Positions 55,138 through 64,000 of a DNA stretch of 64,000 nt are shown here, one piece after another. Origin of the DNA: Enterococcus malodoratus ATCC 43197 (GTDB lineage: Bacteria; Bacillota; Bacilli; Lactobacillales; Enterococcaceae); contig NZ_KE136481.1 in assembly GCF_000407185.1 (NCBI RefSeq), positions 1,464,136 to 1,528,135 of the forward strand, in the 5' to 3' direction. A model generated the notes under the pieces. That model saw only the letters and a list, made by a program, of their open reading frames with translations, searched no databases and was not told where the DNA came from. Each line of letters begins with the position of its first letter. Position 1 is the first letter of the stretch. Both the position numbers and the translations under genes were made by a program.

Positions 55138-55285
55138 AATGTATTTATTTTTCCTTTCAGAAAAATAAGTCCGATTTTCAAGCCGTATACCATCCAACTA
55201 GGTTTCCTAGTCTTTTATACTCATTGTTTCTTTTGTTGCTTTTGTATAATATGAACTGGGAAAAGTTGGACTGGCATCCTTTTTC
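55138..55285 (-). repeat. 148-bp leader element, copy B (before backbone pilin)
   Basis: Same length, orientation and distance to start codon as the copy at 30307-30454. It has the hairpin TTATTTTTC-N6-GAAAAATAA, the GCCGTATA block near 55183 and the GGACTGGCATC end. A stem pairs 55266-55274 with 55190-55197 around one bulged base; a second small hairpin ACTAGG-AAA-CCTAGT lies inside. Confidence 0.65.
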
Positions 55286-55294
55286 ATTCATAAG

Positions 55295-56848
55295 TTAGAT
55301 TCTTATTCTTTTTCTTATAACCATTACTGCGAGCACACAGATGAAACCGATAACTAGCAGATACATCGAATGTTTCATCCCAGTTTGCGGCAACCGTCGA
55401 CTAGGCAGATGATAAGCAATCTGTTCACTTGTACGAGTAGTCGGCAATTCTCTATTTTCACCTTTTTTATTAACGATTTTCAGCGGTTCTTTGGTTCCGC
55501 CGCTGGCTTCATTAATCTCAAAATCAATAAAATGATTTTCTGGTAAAAAGTAGCCTTCTGGTGCCTTAACTTCTAATAAGGAATAGCTGCCGTATTCCAT
55601 GTCGGCTAACTCAAAAATTCCCTGGTCATTGGAAGTCAAAAGCAATAACTCCTCTGGATGCGTATTGCCATAGTCAGCTGTGACCCATTGTTTTTGTTTC
55701 GTTAGATAATGCGTGTCTTTATTTGAGACGACAAAGTTCGCATCTTTTAACGCCTCGCCGGATTTTTCATCGACTTTTTGGAAGTTTTTCTTTCCTGCTA
55801 CGCGTTGGTTATATACGACTGGTAATTTGTCTTTTTGCGTCAATGCCCCTACTTCGGTCCCATTGATCAAAATCAGTTGCCGCTGATCTTTAGGAATCTC
55901 GACCGTTATTTGACGCGCCTGCTCAGAAATTTCATACCCCTCTGCAGTGGCGACCTCTTCAAAGAGATATCTGCCGCTTTTTAGTCCTAGATTGGTTCTA
56001 ACGATACCTTCCTGATCAGAAACCATTTTTTTCACACGTGAATCTTTTAAGGGTGAATCGCTGATCTCTTTTTCGGAAAGCCAATCGCTGACTGAACCTG
56101 CCGTAGTTCTCAAATAGAATTTTTCACCATTCTCATTCTTCGATAAAACAAAGCTGGCACCAGCTAATGGTCTCGTGGACCCGTCACTTTCTTTTGCCAT
56201 TTTGACGAAGTAAGGCTCACGAACATAGCCTTTATTTTTGGTATAGACGTGCGTTGTTCCTGCTGTGAACAGTCCACTATCCAAAACCAGATAATTGGAC
56301 AACCCAGCTTGATCAACTGGTAAACTGTCACCGCTGTCTAACTCAGCAATGAGATAGATTTGCTGCTTATCCGCTTTTAAAGAAACCGTCAGCAAACCGT
56401 CTTCAGTCACCATATTGCCAGTGCTATCATTAAAACTGCCAGTGGCAGTCTTTTTCGTTTGAACAAACTTAATGCCTTGATAGCGATCTTGCATGGCTGT
56501 AAGTTCCGCATGTCCAGGCGTTGCCAAAATCTCCAGCTCACTGCGTAAAACGGTTGCCTCATCGGCAAGCATTTCCTTCGCTTGATCCAAATTGGGGTTC
56601 AAACGCCGAAGATACTCGCCAACCTCAAAGATCGCAAAGGTCGAATCATTAACTCCATAAGAATCTTTCAGCAAAGCGGCATTTCCTACTTCTCCACCTT
56701 GATTGATTTGACTAGGCGCTTCTTGATTCACAAACAAACGTTTATGGAGATGGACTTGCGTTTCTGCTCCTGCGGCGTCAGCTGTCTGTGTCCAGAAAAT
56801 GCCGACCATACACACCAGCAGCAAGGAAAGAAGATGCTTCATTTTCAT
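55295..56848 (-). CDS. Minor (basal-type) pilin subunit
   Basis: A 517-residue LPxTG pilin. The signal peptide ends near ADAAGAE. A D1-like N-terminal domain is followed by two CnaB-type domains (KESDGSTRPLAGASFVLSK near residue 225; KVDEKSGEALKDANFVVSN near residue 360) with E-boxes FEEVATAEGYEI and LLEVKAPEGYFL. It ends in LPQTGMKHS, a helix and RKRIRI. Its start overlaps the tip pilin stop (ATGA), so the two are coupled. Its second position before the backbone gene matches EbpB-type basal pilins; basal versus accessory role is inferred. Confidence 0.88.
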   Translation of the reverse strand: MKMKHLLSLLLVCMVGIFWTQTADAAGAETQVHLHKRLFVNQEAPSQINQGGEVGNAALLKDSYGVNDSTFAIFEVGEYLRRLNPNLDQAKEMLADEATVLRSELEILATPGHAELTAMQDRYQGIKFVQTKKTATGSFNDSTGNMVTEDGLLTVSLKADKQQIYLIAELDSGDSLPVDQAGLSNYLVLDSGLFTAGTTHVYTKNKGYVREPYFVKMAKESDGSTRPLAGASFVLSKNENGEKFYLRTTAGSVSDWLSEKEISDSPLKDSRVKKMVSDQEGIVRTNLGLKSGRYLFEEVATAEGYEISEQARQITVEIPKDQRQLILINGTEVGALTQKDKLPVVYNQRVAGKKNFQKVDEKSGEALKDANFVVSNKDTHYLTKQKQWVTADYGNTHPEELLLLTSNDQGIFELADMEYGSYSLLEVKAPEGYFLPENHFIDFEINEASGGTKEPLKIVNKKGENRELPTTRTSEQIAYHLPSRRLPQTGMKHSMYLLVIGFICVLAVMVIRKRIRI

Positions 56849-59800
56849 CGTCCATCACCCACCTTTTTTTGCTTAAATTGTTCGAGCGCAAAATAGATGA
56901 TAATAATTAAGAAAGAAGCGGCGGCTGAAGCGAAAATCAACGAATGACCATTGCCACCTGTTTCTGGCAGGGTTCCTTTGGGATCATTTTTGACTGTTAC
57001 CACATTGACAGCTGCCAATTGTCCGCCAGTGATCGTGAACTTGACTGTTGTTGAAGGTTTTACATAACCCGTTGGCGCTTGGGTCTCTACGAAATAGTAA
57101 TCCCCTTCCGGCATACCAGTAATCACTAATTTTCCGGCAGGTGTCACGACGTTTTCTAGTTGGAAACTCCAATTGGCACCCGTTTTGACTGCTTTATAGG
57201 TTCCTTTGGCAGCTGTTCCATCGCCAACTTCCAATTCTTCGGGAGCAAACCAAGTAATTCCCGCGTTGTCCGTGGCTACTTTAAACTTCGCGCCTTTCAA
57301 ATTCTTATCATTCGTGGCATCCTTTTTCTCCAGTGTCACGCCGCCTTCAGCTCGCTCATTGACAGCTTCATAAGTAATCGTTAAGCCCTCATCAGCAATT
57401 TCACCGACTGTTGTTTTGCCGTCACCGACAATTTTGTGACCATCTGGTGCTTTCGTTTCTAGCATGTAGTACTTTCCTAAAGGCAATCCGGTAATATTGA
57501 TTTCCCCTTTAGTCCCTGAGCTTTCGATAAACTCATATTTCTTATTGGTGGTATTGTACTTATACTCATAATCCTTACCAGTAATAAATTTCGTGCCCAA
57601 TTTGCTTTCTGAACTATCTGGATTAACCAAATAGAGCTCAAATTCCGCACCATCTAATTTTTCACCATCCGGATTTTTCTTGGTCAATTTTAGTTTTCCG
57701 ACTTTTTGCCGGTTTTCTCTTGTTACACTGACCGTGTCCCCGTCCGCGGTAATTTCTGCAGGATCAGATTTTCCGTTGTCGTCGTACAAATAGCCATCTG
57801 GCGCTGCTTCTTCTTGGAAATAATACTCTGCGATCGGCAGACCTGATACGGTGATTTTTCCTTTTTGCCCCGTTGATCCAGTGTCTTCTACCAACTCGTA
57901 TTTCTTGTCTGTTGTATTGTATTGATAAAGATAATTTTTGCCTGTTTCCAATACGACTCGCGGAGTTACCAGCTCGTCCCCGTTTTTCTTACGCAAGGTG
58001 AACTTGGCACCGTTCAATTTCTCACCGGTATCTTCATCTTTTTTGATCAAAGTAATTTTCCCTTTGGCCAAATGATTGTAGGCACTGACTGCAACGCCTT
58101 CTTCCGCATTCTTGTTGATCGTGAAGTAATATTTCCCTGCTTCATTAATCCCATCTGGTGGAATGATCTCCAGCTTGTCTGTGTAGTGTGGATCAGGATT
58201 ATTCAACTCGACCAAACAATATTTTCCATCGGTCAAGTTCTCATAGAGCAAGACTCCGTTACTATCCGTTTTCTTTTTTCCGCCTGAAATTGTGACATAC
58301 GTATTTGAACCAGCGGGTGTTTCTTTCTTTAGCTCAAACTCAACATCTTTTAGCGCCACTTGAGTATCCTTATCCATTTTTTTCAAACGGAACGTGGTTG
58401 GCGGTACGCGGGTTGCACCGCCGCCCCAGTTGCTGACAGTGACTTTACTGATTTCACTATCTTCACCGGCCGTATTGGTCTCCCAGTATAGTGTCGCTTT
58501 GTTTTCGATGATTGAGCCTTCCCCTAAAGTAGTTCGCGCATAAATTCGCGTAACCAAGTTAAATGGATAATTATCATAAGTGTCTCCACTATCATGGCTA
58601 AAATATTTTTCGTAAGCTTCTTTGGTCTTATCTCCACGTGAAGCAGTCATTTTCCCTTGATCGACCGCTGCTTGGATAATATCCCAAATCCGCTCTTTCG
58701 CATCTTTTGTCCCATTACCAAATAAAAGCAGGCCGTTGCTTTTATCATTGGTCAGATTCGGCAGATCCTTAAAATTCATAATTAATTTATTGCCTGATGT
58801 TACCCCATAGCAAGGATAATTATGACTTTCAATTCGTGCTTCAAAATCACTATCAGATTCAGAATCACCTTGTTCCAGCAATTTTAAAGGCATCGTGCTT
58901 GGCGCATTGTCTTGGCCCATCATCTGCATTTGTCCGATGGGATCTTTTGTCATTTTCCCATCGTCATTCACCGCATAGATATTCATGTAAATACCATAAT
59001 TGGATAATGTTAGCGATGGATCAAGCTGGTCTTTTAGGACGACTTTTTTGTACAACGCAGGTGTGTCGCCTTCAAGAGCCTTTTTGTAGTTGTCCATCAT
59101 CAGCGGCATATTCCAATAGACTTCATTACTATTGTTCGTAGCAGAGCCGTTTTTTGTGAACGTTTTTTGATCACCGATCGGTGTATCGGAAACCGACTCC
59201 GATGGTTTAGGTTCGATCTCGATTGGAAAACGCCCTGTTTCGGTATTTCCCGTAGATCCGCCGCTGCTTTCCAAATTGGCCGTTCCATAAGCAGTAGCAA
59301 AGCAATCTTGCAGACCGTTCCAATTTGTTTCGACCGCGTCGTTAAAAGTGATTTTCAAAAATTTCTTTCCTGAAATCGTTTCTAACGTCATATCCCCAAT
59401 CTTTTCACCAGAATTCTCATAGAATGGGACCGAATTACTCACACTAGAAAAGGTGAAATATTCTTCCGGCAAAGCAATATAAATATAGTCGCCTTCTTTT
59501 AAGTTTGCGGCCGACGGAACGGAAAAGGTGTAATCAAAGTACACACCGTCTCCAACTTTTACGGTCGGTTGCGGATTTTGTTTTACGCCATTCTTCACAA
59601 TGTAGGCTGGCGGATTACTTCCGTTCTTGATATAAATATCATTCAACTTCATATCATCGATTGCACTAGTTTTATCAGTGGCCGCAAAAGGTGTGATCTC
59701 ACCATTTGACCCCTTCGACTGTTTTCCGCTCTCAGTTGAACTTTTTTTACTTGCTGCGTCTTTTGCTGCAGTTGTCTGTTTATTGTTCAGCTTGAACTCA

Positions 59801-60234
59801 AACTCATTGAAAAAGTTCAACGTTACCTCAGCTAGCGAACGTGCCGGCTCAGCCAATTTAAATTCAAAATTCACTCCTTCAAGTGAAGCTGGCTGGTCGC
59901 TGTCATTCACAATCTTTAACTGATTTTCTTCAATCGAAACGATGGTCTCGTTTTGGTGATACAGTTCTTGATTATTCGCTATAATTTCTGCAGGAAGTCC
60001 GAATGTCGTCTTCTTATTTTCAGGAACTACTAAATCAAACTGTGCCACAATTGAAGCCTTTGGATCATTTTCTTGCGGAAGTGCTTTTCCCTCAAGCGTC
60101 GTTAGCTGCATATTATTGACGCGGCATTCCTCTGAACTTGATAAATTTTCAGCAATTGTTTGAAGCGGAAAACTGGATAACACAATCAGCAAGACTGAAA
60201 GAAGCGACCACCAATGTTTTTTGAACTTATTCAT
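56845..60234 (-). CDS. Tip pilin/adhesin with four CnaB domains
   Basis: An 1129-residue first gene of the pilus operon. The signal peptide ends near TIAENLSS. An N-terminal adhesive region (about 190-640) contains collagen-binding-like isopeptide modules; no von Willebrand A domain is seen, unlike EbpA-type tips. Four CnaB domains follow (starts near TTFRLKKMDKDTQ, ITLIKKDEDTGEK, LKLTKKNPDGEK and VTLEKKDATNDK) with E-boxes such as LETKAPDGH and VETQAPTGY. The protein ends in LPETGGNGHS, a helix and KQKKVGDGR. It begins after a 440-bp gene-less leader. Confidence 0.9.
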   Translation of the reverse strand: MNKFKKHWWSLLSVLLIVLSSFPLQTIAENLSSSEECRVNNMQLTTLEGKALPQENDPKASIVAQFDLVVPENKKTTFGLPAEIIANNQELYHQNETIVSIEENQLKIVNDSDQPASLEGVNFEFKLAEPARSLAEVTLNFFNEFEFKLNNKQTTAAKDAASKKSSTESGKQSKGSNGEITPFAATDKTSAIDDMKLNDIYIKNGSNPPAYIVKNGVKQNPQPTVKVGDGVYFDYTFSVPSAANLKEGDYIYIALPEEYFTFSSVSNSVPFYENSGEKIGDMTLETISGKKFLKITFNDAVETNWNGLQDCFATAYGTANLESSGGSTGNTETGRFPIEIEPKPSESVSDTPIGDQKTFTKNGSATNNSNEVYWNMPLMMDNYKKALEGDTPALYKKVVLKDQLDPSLTLSNYGIYMNIYAVNDDGKMTKDPIGQMQMMGQDNAPSTMPLKLLEQGDSESDSDFEARIESHNYPCYGVTSGNKLIMNFKDLPNLTNDKSNGLLLFGNGTKDAKERIWDIIQAAVDQGKMTASRGDKTKEAYEKYFSHDSGDTYDNYPFNLVTRIYARTTLGEGSIIENKATLYWETNTAGEDSEISKVTVSNWGGGATRVPPTTFRLKKMDKDTQVALKDVEFELKKETPAGSNTYVTISGGKKKTDSNGVLLYENLTDGKYCLVELNNPDPHYTDKLEIIPPDGINEAGKYYFTINKNAEEGVAVSAYNHLAKGKITLIKKDEDTGEKLNGAKFTLRKKNGDELVTPRVVLETGKNYLYQYNTTDKKYELVEDTGSTGQKGKITVSGLPIAEYYFQEEAAPDGYLYDDNGKSDPAEITADGDTVSVTRENRQKVGKLKLTKKNPDGEKLDGAEFELYLVNPDSSESKLGTKFITGKDYEYKYNTTNKKYEFIESSGTKGEINITGLPLGKYYMLETKAPDGHKIVGDGKTTVGEIADEGLTITYEAVNERAEGGVTLEKKDATNDKNLKGAKFKVATDNAGITWFAPEELEVGDGTAAKGTYKAVKTGANWSFQLENVVTPAGKLVITGMPEGDYYFVETQAPTGYVKPSTTVKFTITGGQLAAVNVVTVKNDPKGTLPETGGNGHSLIFASAAASFLIIIIYFALEQFKQKKVGDGR

Positions 60235-60676
60235 ATTACCCTCCTTTCATTTATAGCTTTTTAAATCCTTCGATCAGCACTCCCCCCACTCCATCTCCTA
60301 ATGCATCCATTTCAAAGCCATTAACAATAAAATGATTTTGATTATTCATTAATAGGAATATTCAATTTTACGGCTTACGAAAATAAATACAGAAAATCAT
60401 TTTAGAATCATTTTTATTATATTTCTACTATTTTTGTAAGACAATATTTTTGGAACAAGATGCGTCAGAACAGAATAAGAGGTTAAAATTAAGTCATAAA
60501 AACATTCTTTTTTGATTAAATTTAAGAATAAACTCTTAAAACATTTATTATGTTGATGAATATATTTCTATTCAAATTAATTTTTAATTATCTTGACGAT
60601 GTAAAGATAATTATGTAGTTTGCTTAAAAATAAATAATAGTTCTTTGAAAATAAACTGTTTTTAAAAACAAAAAAA
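60235..60676. other. Gene-less AT-rich leader of the pilus operon
   Basis: No ORF of note on either strand. It is very AT-rich and must contain the pilus operon promoter. I could not single out one promoter among many A/T-rich hexamers, and no clear operator palindrome is visible. Confidence 0.5.
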
Positions 60677-60701
60677 GCCGTATCCTTTTATTGGATACGG
60701 C
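60677..60701 (-). terminator. Terminator below the MutS-like gene
   Basis: GCCGTATCC-N7-GGATACGGC perfect hairpin followed by a long T run on the minus strand. Confidence 0.9.
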
Positions 60702-60711
60702 TTTAGTATTT

Positions 60712-62369
60712 CTATAGAATTTTCCATTCTCCGGAAGCCCGATATTTTTCGGCGTATGCCTCAGCTTGAGACACAATTTCCTGATCGTAGTGACAATAAG
60801 CCAATAGTTTGATGGCGTTACTGCCGGTTGTCACACCTTCACGCAGCGTAAAATCGAATAGAATATCCTCCGCTGTAATCACTTCGCGAAAATGATAGTT
60901 TTCATAACGATCGCCTAAAATTCGACTTAATTCAACGTCATGTGTCGCTAAACAAATGAAACAATTTAAAGCGGCAAATTTTTTCAGGATAATTGATGCT
61001 GCAGCTATTCGTTCGATCATATTGGTGCCCTTAAACATTTCATCCATAAAATCATGGCATATTCGGTCGATTCTGCTATTTTTAACAAACGCTTCAGTGA
61101 TTTTATCTCCGCCATATAAAAGCTGTCACCTGTAACGATATCATCCTTAAGATTCATGGAACTATAAATAGCACAGGGCTTAAAAGAATATCTTTTTGCC
61201 AGACAAGTATTGAAAAGCTGTCCCAAAACGGCATTGACTGCCAAAGTTCGAGCAAAAGTCGACTTGCCGCTTGCATTTGAACCCGTGATCAAAATTTTAT
61301 TATCCATACGGTGCGTATTTGGGACAGCTTTTTTTAACAACGGATGAATGATTTCTTCAAACTCGATTTGATTCTGATCAGTAAAATCAGGCTGGCAATA
61401 ATACGTCAGACTGTTTCGATAAGAAGCAATCGCAATGCACAGTTCGACATACCCGATAGTTTCATACAGTTCCAGCGCTTCACTTCGATATTTTCGAAAC
61501 AGCTTGACCATCGCAAAATAAGCATACCCATACAAAGAAAAATAAGAAGTGATGATCATCATTAAACTGTTCGAAGATCCAGAAACTTGAATGATGTAGT
61601 CGGCTAAGGCGGTAATATTCTTAAACACATTAAGATTTTTACGCATCAGCTCCGTTTCTTTCTCAAAAACAGGAGGATCTAGTTTTACCATTAATTTTGC
61701 CGCGCGAACCATCCGGGTAAACATTCCCAGCGCTTCAAAAGCCTGATAAATTTTTCGCAATACGATAGAAAATAGAATCATGCCTAAACAAAAACTAAGA
61801 CAAACAGCTAAAATTCCATAATCAATATCAATTGCCAGCCAGATTAGACTTCCAATACTTATGATCGTCGCTAAAAAAATCAGCAGCATCGATATTTTAG
61901 GAAACTTGCTTGGATCTACGAGTAAATCAATCAATTGATTATTTGTTTTGCGCCCAATTCGATAAAAGGCAAACTGCAGCCGTTCACGCGCTTCGGCCTT
62001 TTCATCCATACTTTGGACAGCTTCTTCAAAATGCTGCAAATCTGGATTTTTCTGTCTTCTAATAAAATAATAACTATATTCGTCGCCAATACTGGACTGT
62101 GTATTTTTCACCTGTTTGAAAATCTCGTCCATATTCAAATCTGTCCAGGTAATATCATCAAGCACTGCTCCTTCAAACTGCTTTTGATGATAGTACTTTT
62201 TCATACTGGCATAATCCCGTCCATCCAGTTTCCACTCCGGTACTTTCCCATACTCAGCTCTGATCTGAGCTTTGATTTTTTGATTTCGCCGATACACATA
62301 ATAAAAATAGAACAGAAAAAAGAGCCCAACAATCCCGAAAACAATTCCATAAACCCCGATAACTCCCAC
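60712..62369 (-). pseudogene. Membrane-linked MutS-family ATPase, frameshifted in Walker B
   Basis: About 552 codons when repaired. The first frame (61017-62369) begins with a hydrophobic helix (GIVFGIVGLFFLFYFYYVY), has a second helical pair near residues 155-200 and the Walker A GSNASGKSTFART near residue 365. It then derails at MILWMKCLRAP. The second frame (60712-61047) continues with DEMFKGTN and the ATHD switch, which belong directly after a Walker B ...MIL. One base is missing around 61048-61051 (TTAATGGATG read as TTATGGATG). The start is GTG at 62369 after GAGGG. Proteins of this type are MutS domain V relatives without mismatch-binding domains; their role is unclear. The lesion may be real or a sequencing error. 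Confidence 0.78.
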
Positions 62370-62451
62370 CAGCTGACCCTCACAATCTACTTTATTTATA
62401 AAGTAATCTTACCATCGAAAAGGGGTAGTTAGAATATGCGTAAATAAAAAA

Positions 62452-62478
62452 TACCTCACGGCAATCACACCGGAGGTA
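62452..62478 (-). terminator. Terminator of the NmrA-like gene
   Basis: TACCTCCGG...CCGTGAGGTA hairpin followed by TTTTTTATTT on the minus strand. Confidence 0.75.
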
Positions 62479-62491
62479 CTCGTTTTACTAG

Positions 62492-63433
62492 TTAAACATC
62501 TTTTGAATGTCTTTCGCCGATTTGAAATTCTTCGGCGTGTTCAAACATGTAGCGGACAGAGACTGGCAGATCCCCAGTCAATTCTTTAAAGTCATTCGTA
62601 TGTTCAGCCATTTTATTTTCACGGATAGCCTGCGCAAAGGTGACCATTCCCTCGGAAGAGAACGGTGCTTCCGAATCGTCTTTGAATTTGCCTTCGGTTG
62701 TTCGAGGCACGCCCATCGCATCGAATACAGCATAGTTTTCTTCGTCTGATATTTCTTTATAAGTCACATGGTTATTGGTTACTTCATTTCCGATAGCAAC
62801 AAACTCGCTGATCGTCATCAAGTCTTTCCCATTGATATTCAAAATCTTGTGATGCAAGGTTTCATTGATCAATGCATAGGCGACTGCTTTGGCACAATCT
62901 TTTCTTGAGATATAGGCCATTTTCCCGTCACCTTGACTGTTAGTTAGGACACCGTCGCCTTTAACATAGGTGAAGTAATTAGTGACCATCGCTTCTGCAT
63001 ATTGGGAATTGCGTAAGAAAATATAGTCAAGTCCGCTTGCTTCAATGTATTTTTCGGTATACGCATGGTCAATTTTTTCAATGCTGGGATTACTTGGATC
63101 TGCCGCATTAACTAACGATGTATAAATGATTTTCTTTACTCCGGCTGCTTTGGCCGCATCAACGACATTCTTATGTGCTCTTTGCCGTCTCTCTCCAACG
63201 AATGGCATAGAGATCAGTGCCACTGTTTCGCCGCCAGCAAATTTTTCAGCTAAACCATCTAAATGATTGAAATTGGTTTCGCGGGTTTCAACACCGCGAG
63301 CAGAAAACTTTTCTAAGGATGCTGCATCGTACCCGCAAAAAACTAAACGTTCTTTTTCCGCTATCGTTAATAGATACTCAGCCGCTTGTCCGCCTAAGTT
63401 CCCATCTACGCCAGTCAAAATTAACTTATTCAT
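62492..63433 (-). CDS. NmrA/QorB-like NAD(P)H-binding oxidoreductase
   Basis: About 313 residues of the atypical short-chain dehydrogenase group. GVDGNLGGQAAEYL at the N-terminus (about residue 8) is the dinucleotide motif, and IIYTSLVNAADPSNPS near residue 105 and YIFLRNSQYAEAM near residue 135 are typical of NmrA-like and quinone oxidoreductase 2-like proteins. The start at 63431-63433 follows GAGGAGG; the longer frame upstream has no site. It lies about 100 bp below the partial LysR gene, which may regulate it. Confidence 0.85.
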   Translation of the reverse strand: MNKLILTGVDGNLGGQAAEYLLTIAEKERLVFCGYDAASLEKFSARGVETRETNFNHLDGLAEKFAGGETVALISMPFVGERRQRAHKNVVDAAKAAGVKKIIYTSLVNAADPSNPSIEKIDHAYTEKYIEASGLDYIFLRNSQYAEAMVTNYFTYVKGDGVLTNSQGDGKMAYISRKDCAKAVAYALINETLHHKILNINGKDLMTISEFVAIGNEVTNNHVTYKEISDEENYAVFDAMGVPRTTEGKFKDDSEAPFSSEGMVTFAQAIRENKMAEHTNDFKELTGDLPVSVRYMFEHAEEFQIGERHSKDV

Positions 63434-63534
63434 TGAATGAAACCTCCTCATCTTTGATAAGTTAATCATATGTGATTTATTGATCAAGTTCCAATACATC
63501 TATTTAATAGCCCATAAGCAAAACTTATTGGTGC

Positions 63535-64000
63535 CTACTTTAACAATTCCAGTAATCGCTGCACCGTTGAATTCTGCTCGGTGTTTAAATACGCCAATAC
63601 AATTTCAAATTGGTGATGCGACTCTTTGATCGGTAAAGCCTTCAAATCCATATCATCCGCAATTCCCGGATAATTTTCTGGGAAGAAACCGACCAACTTG
63701 CTATTTTGAATCATAAAGATTTCGGTCTCGACATCATCGGTCACCTTCGCGATATTAGGGGCGTAGCCATCCTTCAAAGCATTCTCCAACATCAAATAGT
63801 AGGATTTACCGATAGTCTCCGGTGACAGCATAATAATCGGTTGGCTATACAGCTCTTCCATTGAAAGCATCTCTTTTTCAAAAAACGGGTGCTCTTTACC
63901 AACGACTGCACAATAATTTCCATAATATAAAGGCAATGTGCTGATCTGCTCCTCTTCAAAAAATTCCGAGTCAAAACTAATCGCCAGATCATAGCGCTGG
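63535..64000 (-). CDS. LysR family regulator, effector domain (partial)
   Basis: The frame is open to the right edge, so only the C-terminal ~155 residues are seen. DLAISFDSEFFEEEQ followed by LPLYYGNYCAVVGKEHPFF and the later KLVGFFPENYPGIADDMDLKAL match the second half of LysR substrate-binding domains. The DNA-binding domain lies beyond the window. It is on the same strand as the NmrA-like reductase. Confidence 0.8.
   Translation of the reverse strand, partial: QRYDLAISFDSEFFEEEQISTLPLYYGNYCAVVGKEHPFFEKEMLSMEELYSQPIIMLSPETIGKSYYLMLENALKDGYAPNIAKVTDDVETEIFMIQNSKLVGFFPENYPGIADDMDLKALPIKESHHQFEIVLAYLNTEQNSTVQRLLELLK

Noticed and set aside
61017-61051. Programmed frameshift in the MutS-like gene
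   Set aside because: No slippery heptamer with downstream pseudoknot is visible; a simple missing base explains it.

Overview
The window looks like chromosomal DNA of a low-GC Gram-positive coccus of the Lactobacillales, most likely Enterococcus or a close relative. The reasons are LPxTG surface proteins, a sortase-C pilus operon, Mga-type regulators, mannose-family and cellobiose-family PTS systems, strong AGGAGG ribosome binding sites, and paralogue families (DUF998, DUF975, DUF3021 next to LytTR, CPBP, oleate hydratase) common in that group. The genus is an inference. No rRNA, tRNA, CRISPR array, phage or insertion sequence was recognised.

Layout. 1-1735: the first codons of a gene below a CRP/FNR-like palindrome, a DUF998 membrane protein and an SMC-like ATPase. 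1817-10391: a minus-strand operon of an Mga-type regulator, a small secreted protein, a giant adhesin (about 2061 codons, six 116-residue pilin-type repeats, broken by one TGA in repeat 3) and a DUF2089-like regulator, with a hairpin terminator in the operon leader. 10872-14108: CPBP protease, two small membrane proteins, a TetR repressor with two related operators, and MsrA. 14240-18666: beta-glucosidase, cellobiose-type PTS IIC and an AraC regulator. 18819-23768: a BceAB-like ABC exporter facing an Agr-type two-component system. 23812-31879: metabolic and housekeeping genes (diaminopimelate dehydrogenase, a MerR-promoter-controlled reductase, oleate hydratase, an unknown Lys-rich protein, methionine aminopeptidase, a base-excision glycosylase, a CatA-like acetyltransferase). 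31986-36791: a large LPKTG protein with six CnaB repeats. 37138-41982: a polyol/sugar dehydrogenase plus mannose-type PTS operon with a divergent DeoR regulator. 42068-50487: an LPKTG MucBP protein, Tag-like glycosylase, VOC protein, second Mga regulator, DUF975 protein, and LysR with a split chromate transporter. 50542-60234: a pilus operon (tip, minor pilin, backbone, sortase C) followed by LytTR, DUF3021 and winged-helix genes. 60712-64000: a frameshifted MutS-family ATPase, an NmrA-like reductase and a truncated LysR gene at the edge.

How it fits together. Much of the window is cell-surface equipment: seven secreted surface proteins, each in or near its own regulatory unit, anchored by housekeeping sortase or polymerised by the resident sortase C. 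The carbohydrate operons each have a local regulator and possible catabolite-repression sites. Two genes, the giant adhesin and the MutS-like ATPase, carry single-base lesions that could be real, phase-variable or sequencing errors. The most unusual unexplained structure is a 148-bp element found twice, in the same orientation and ending 22-23 bp before the start codons of two unrelated genes (map and the backbone pilin), with compensatory changes in a predicted stem.
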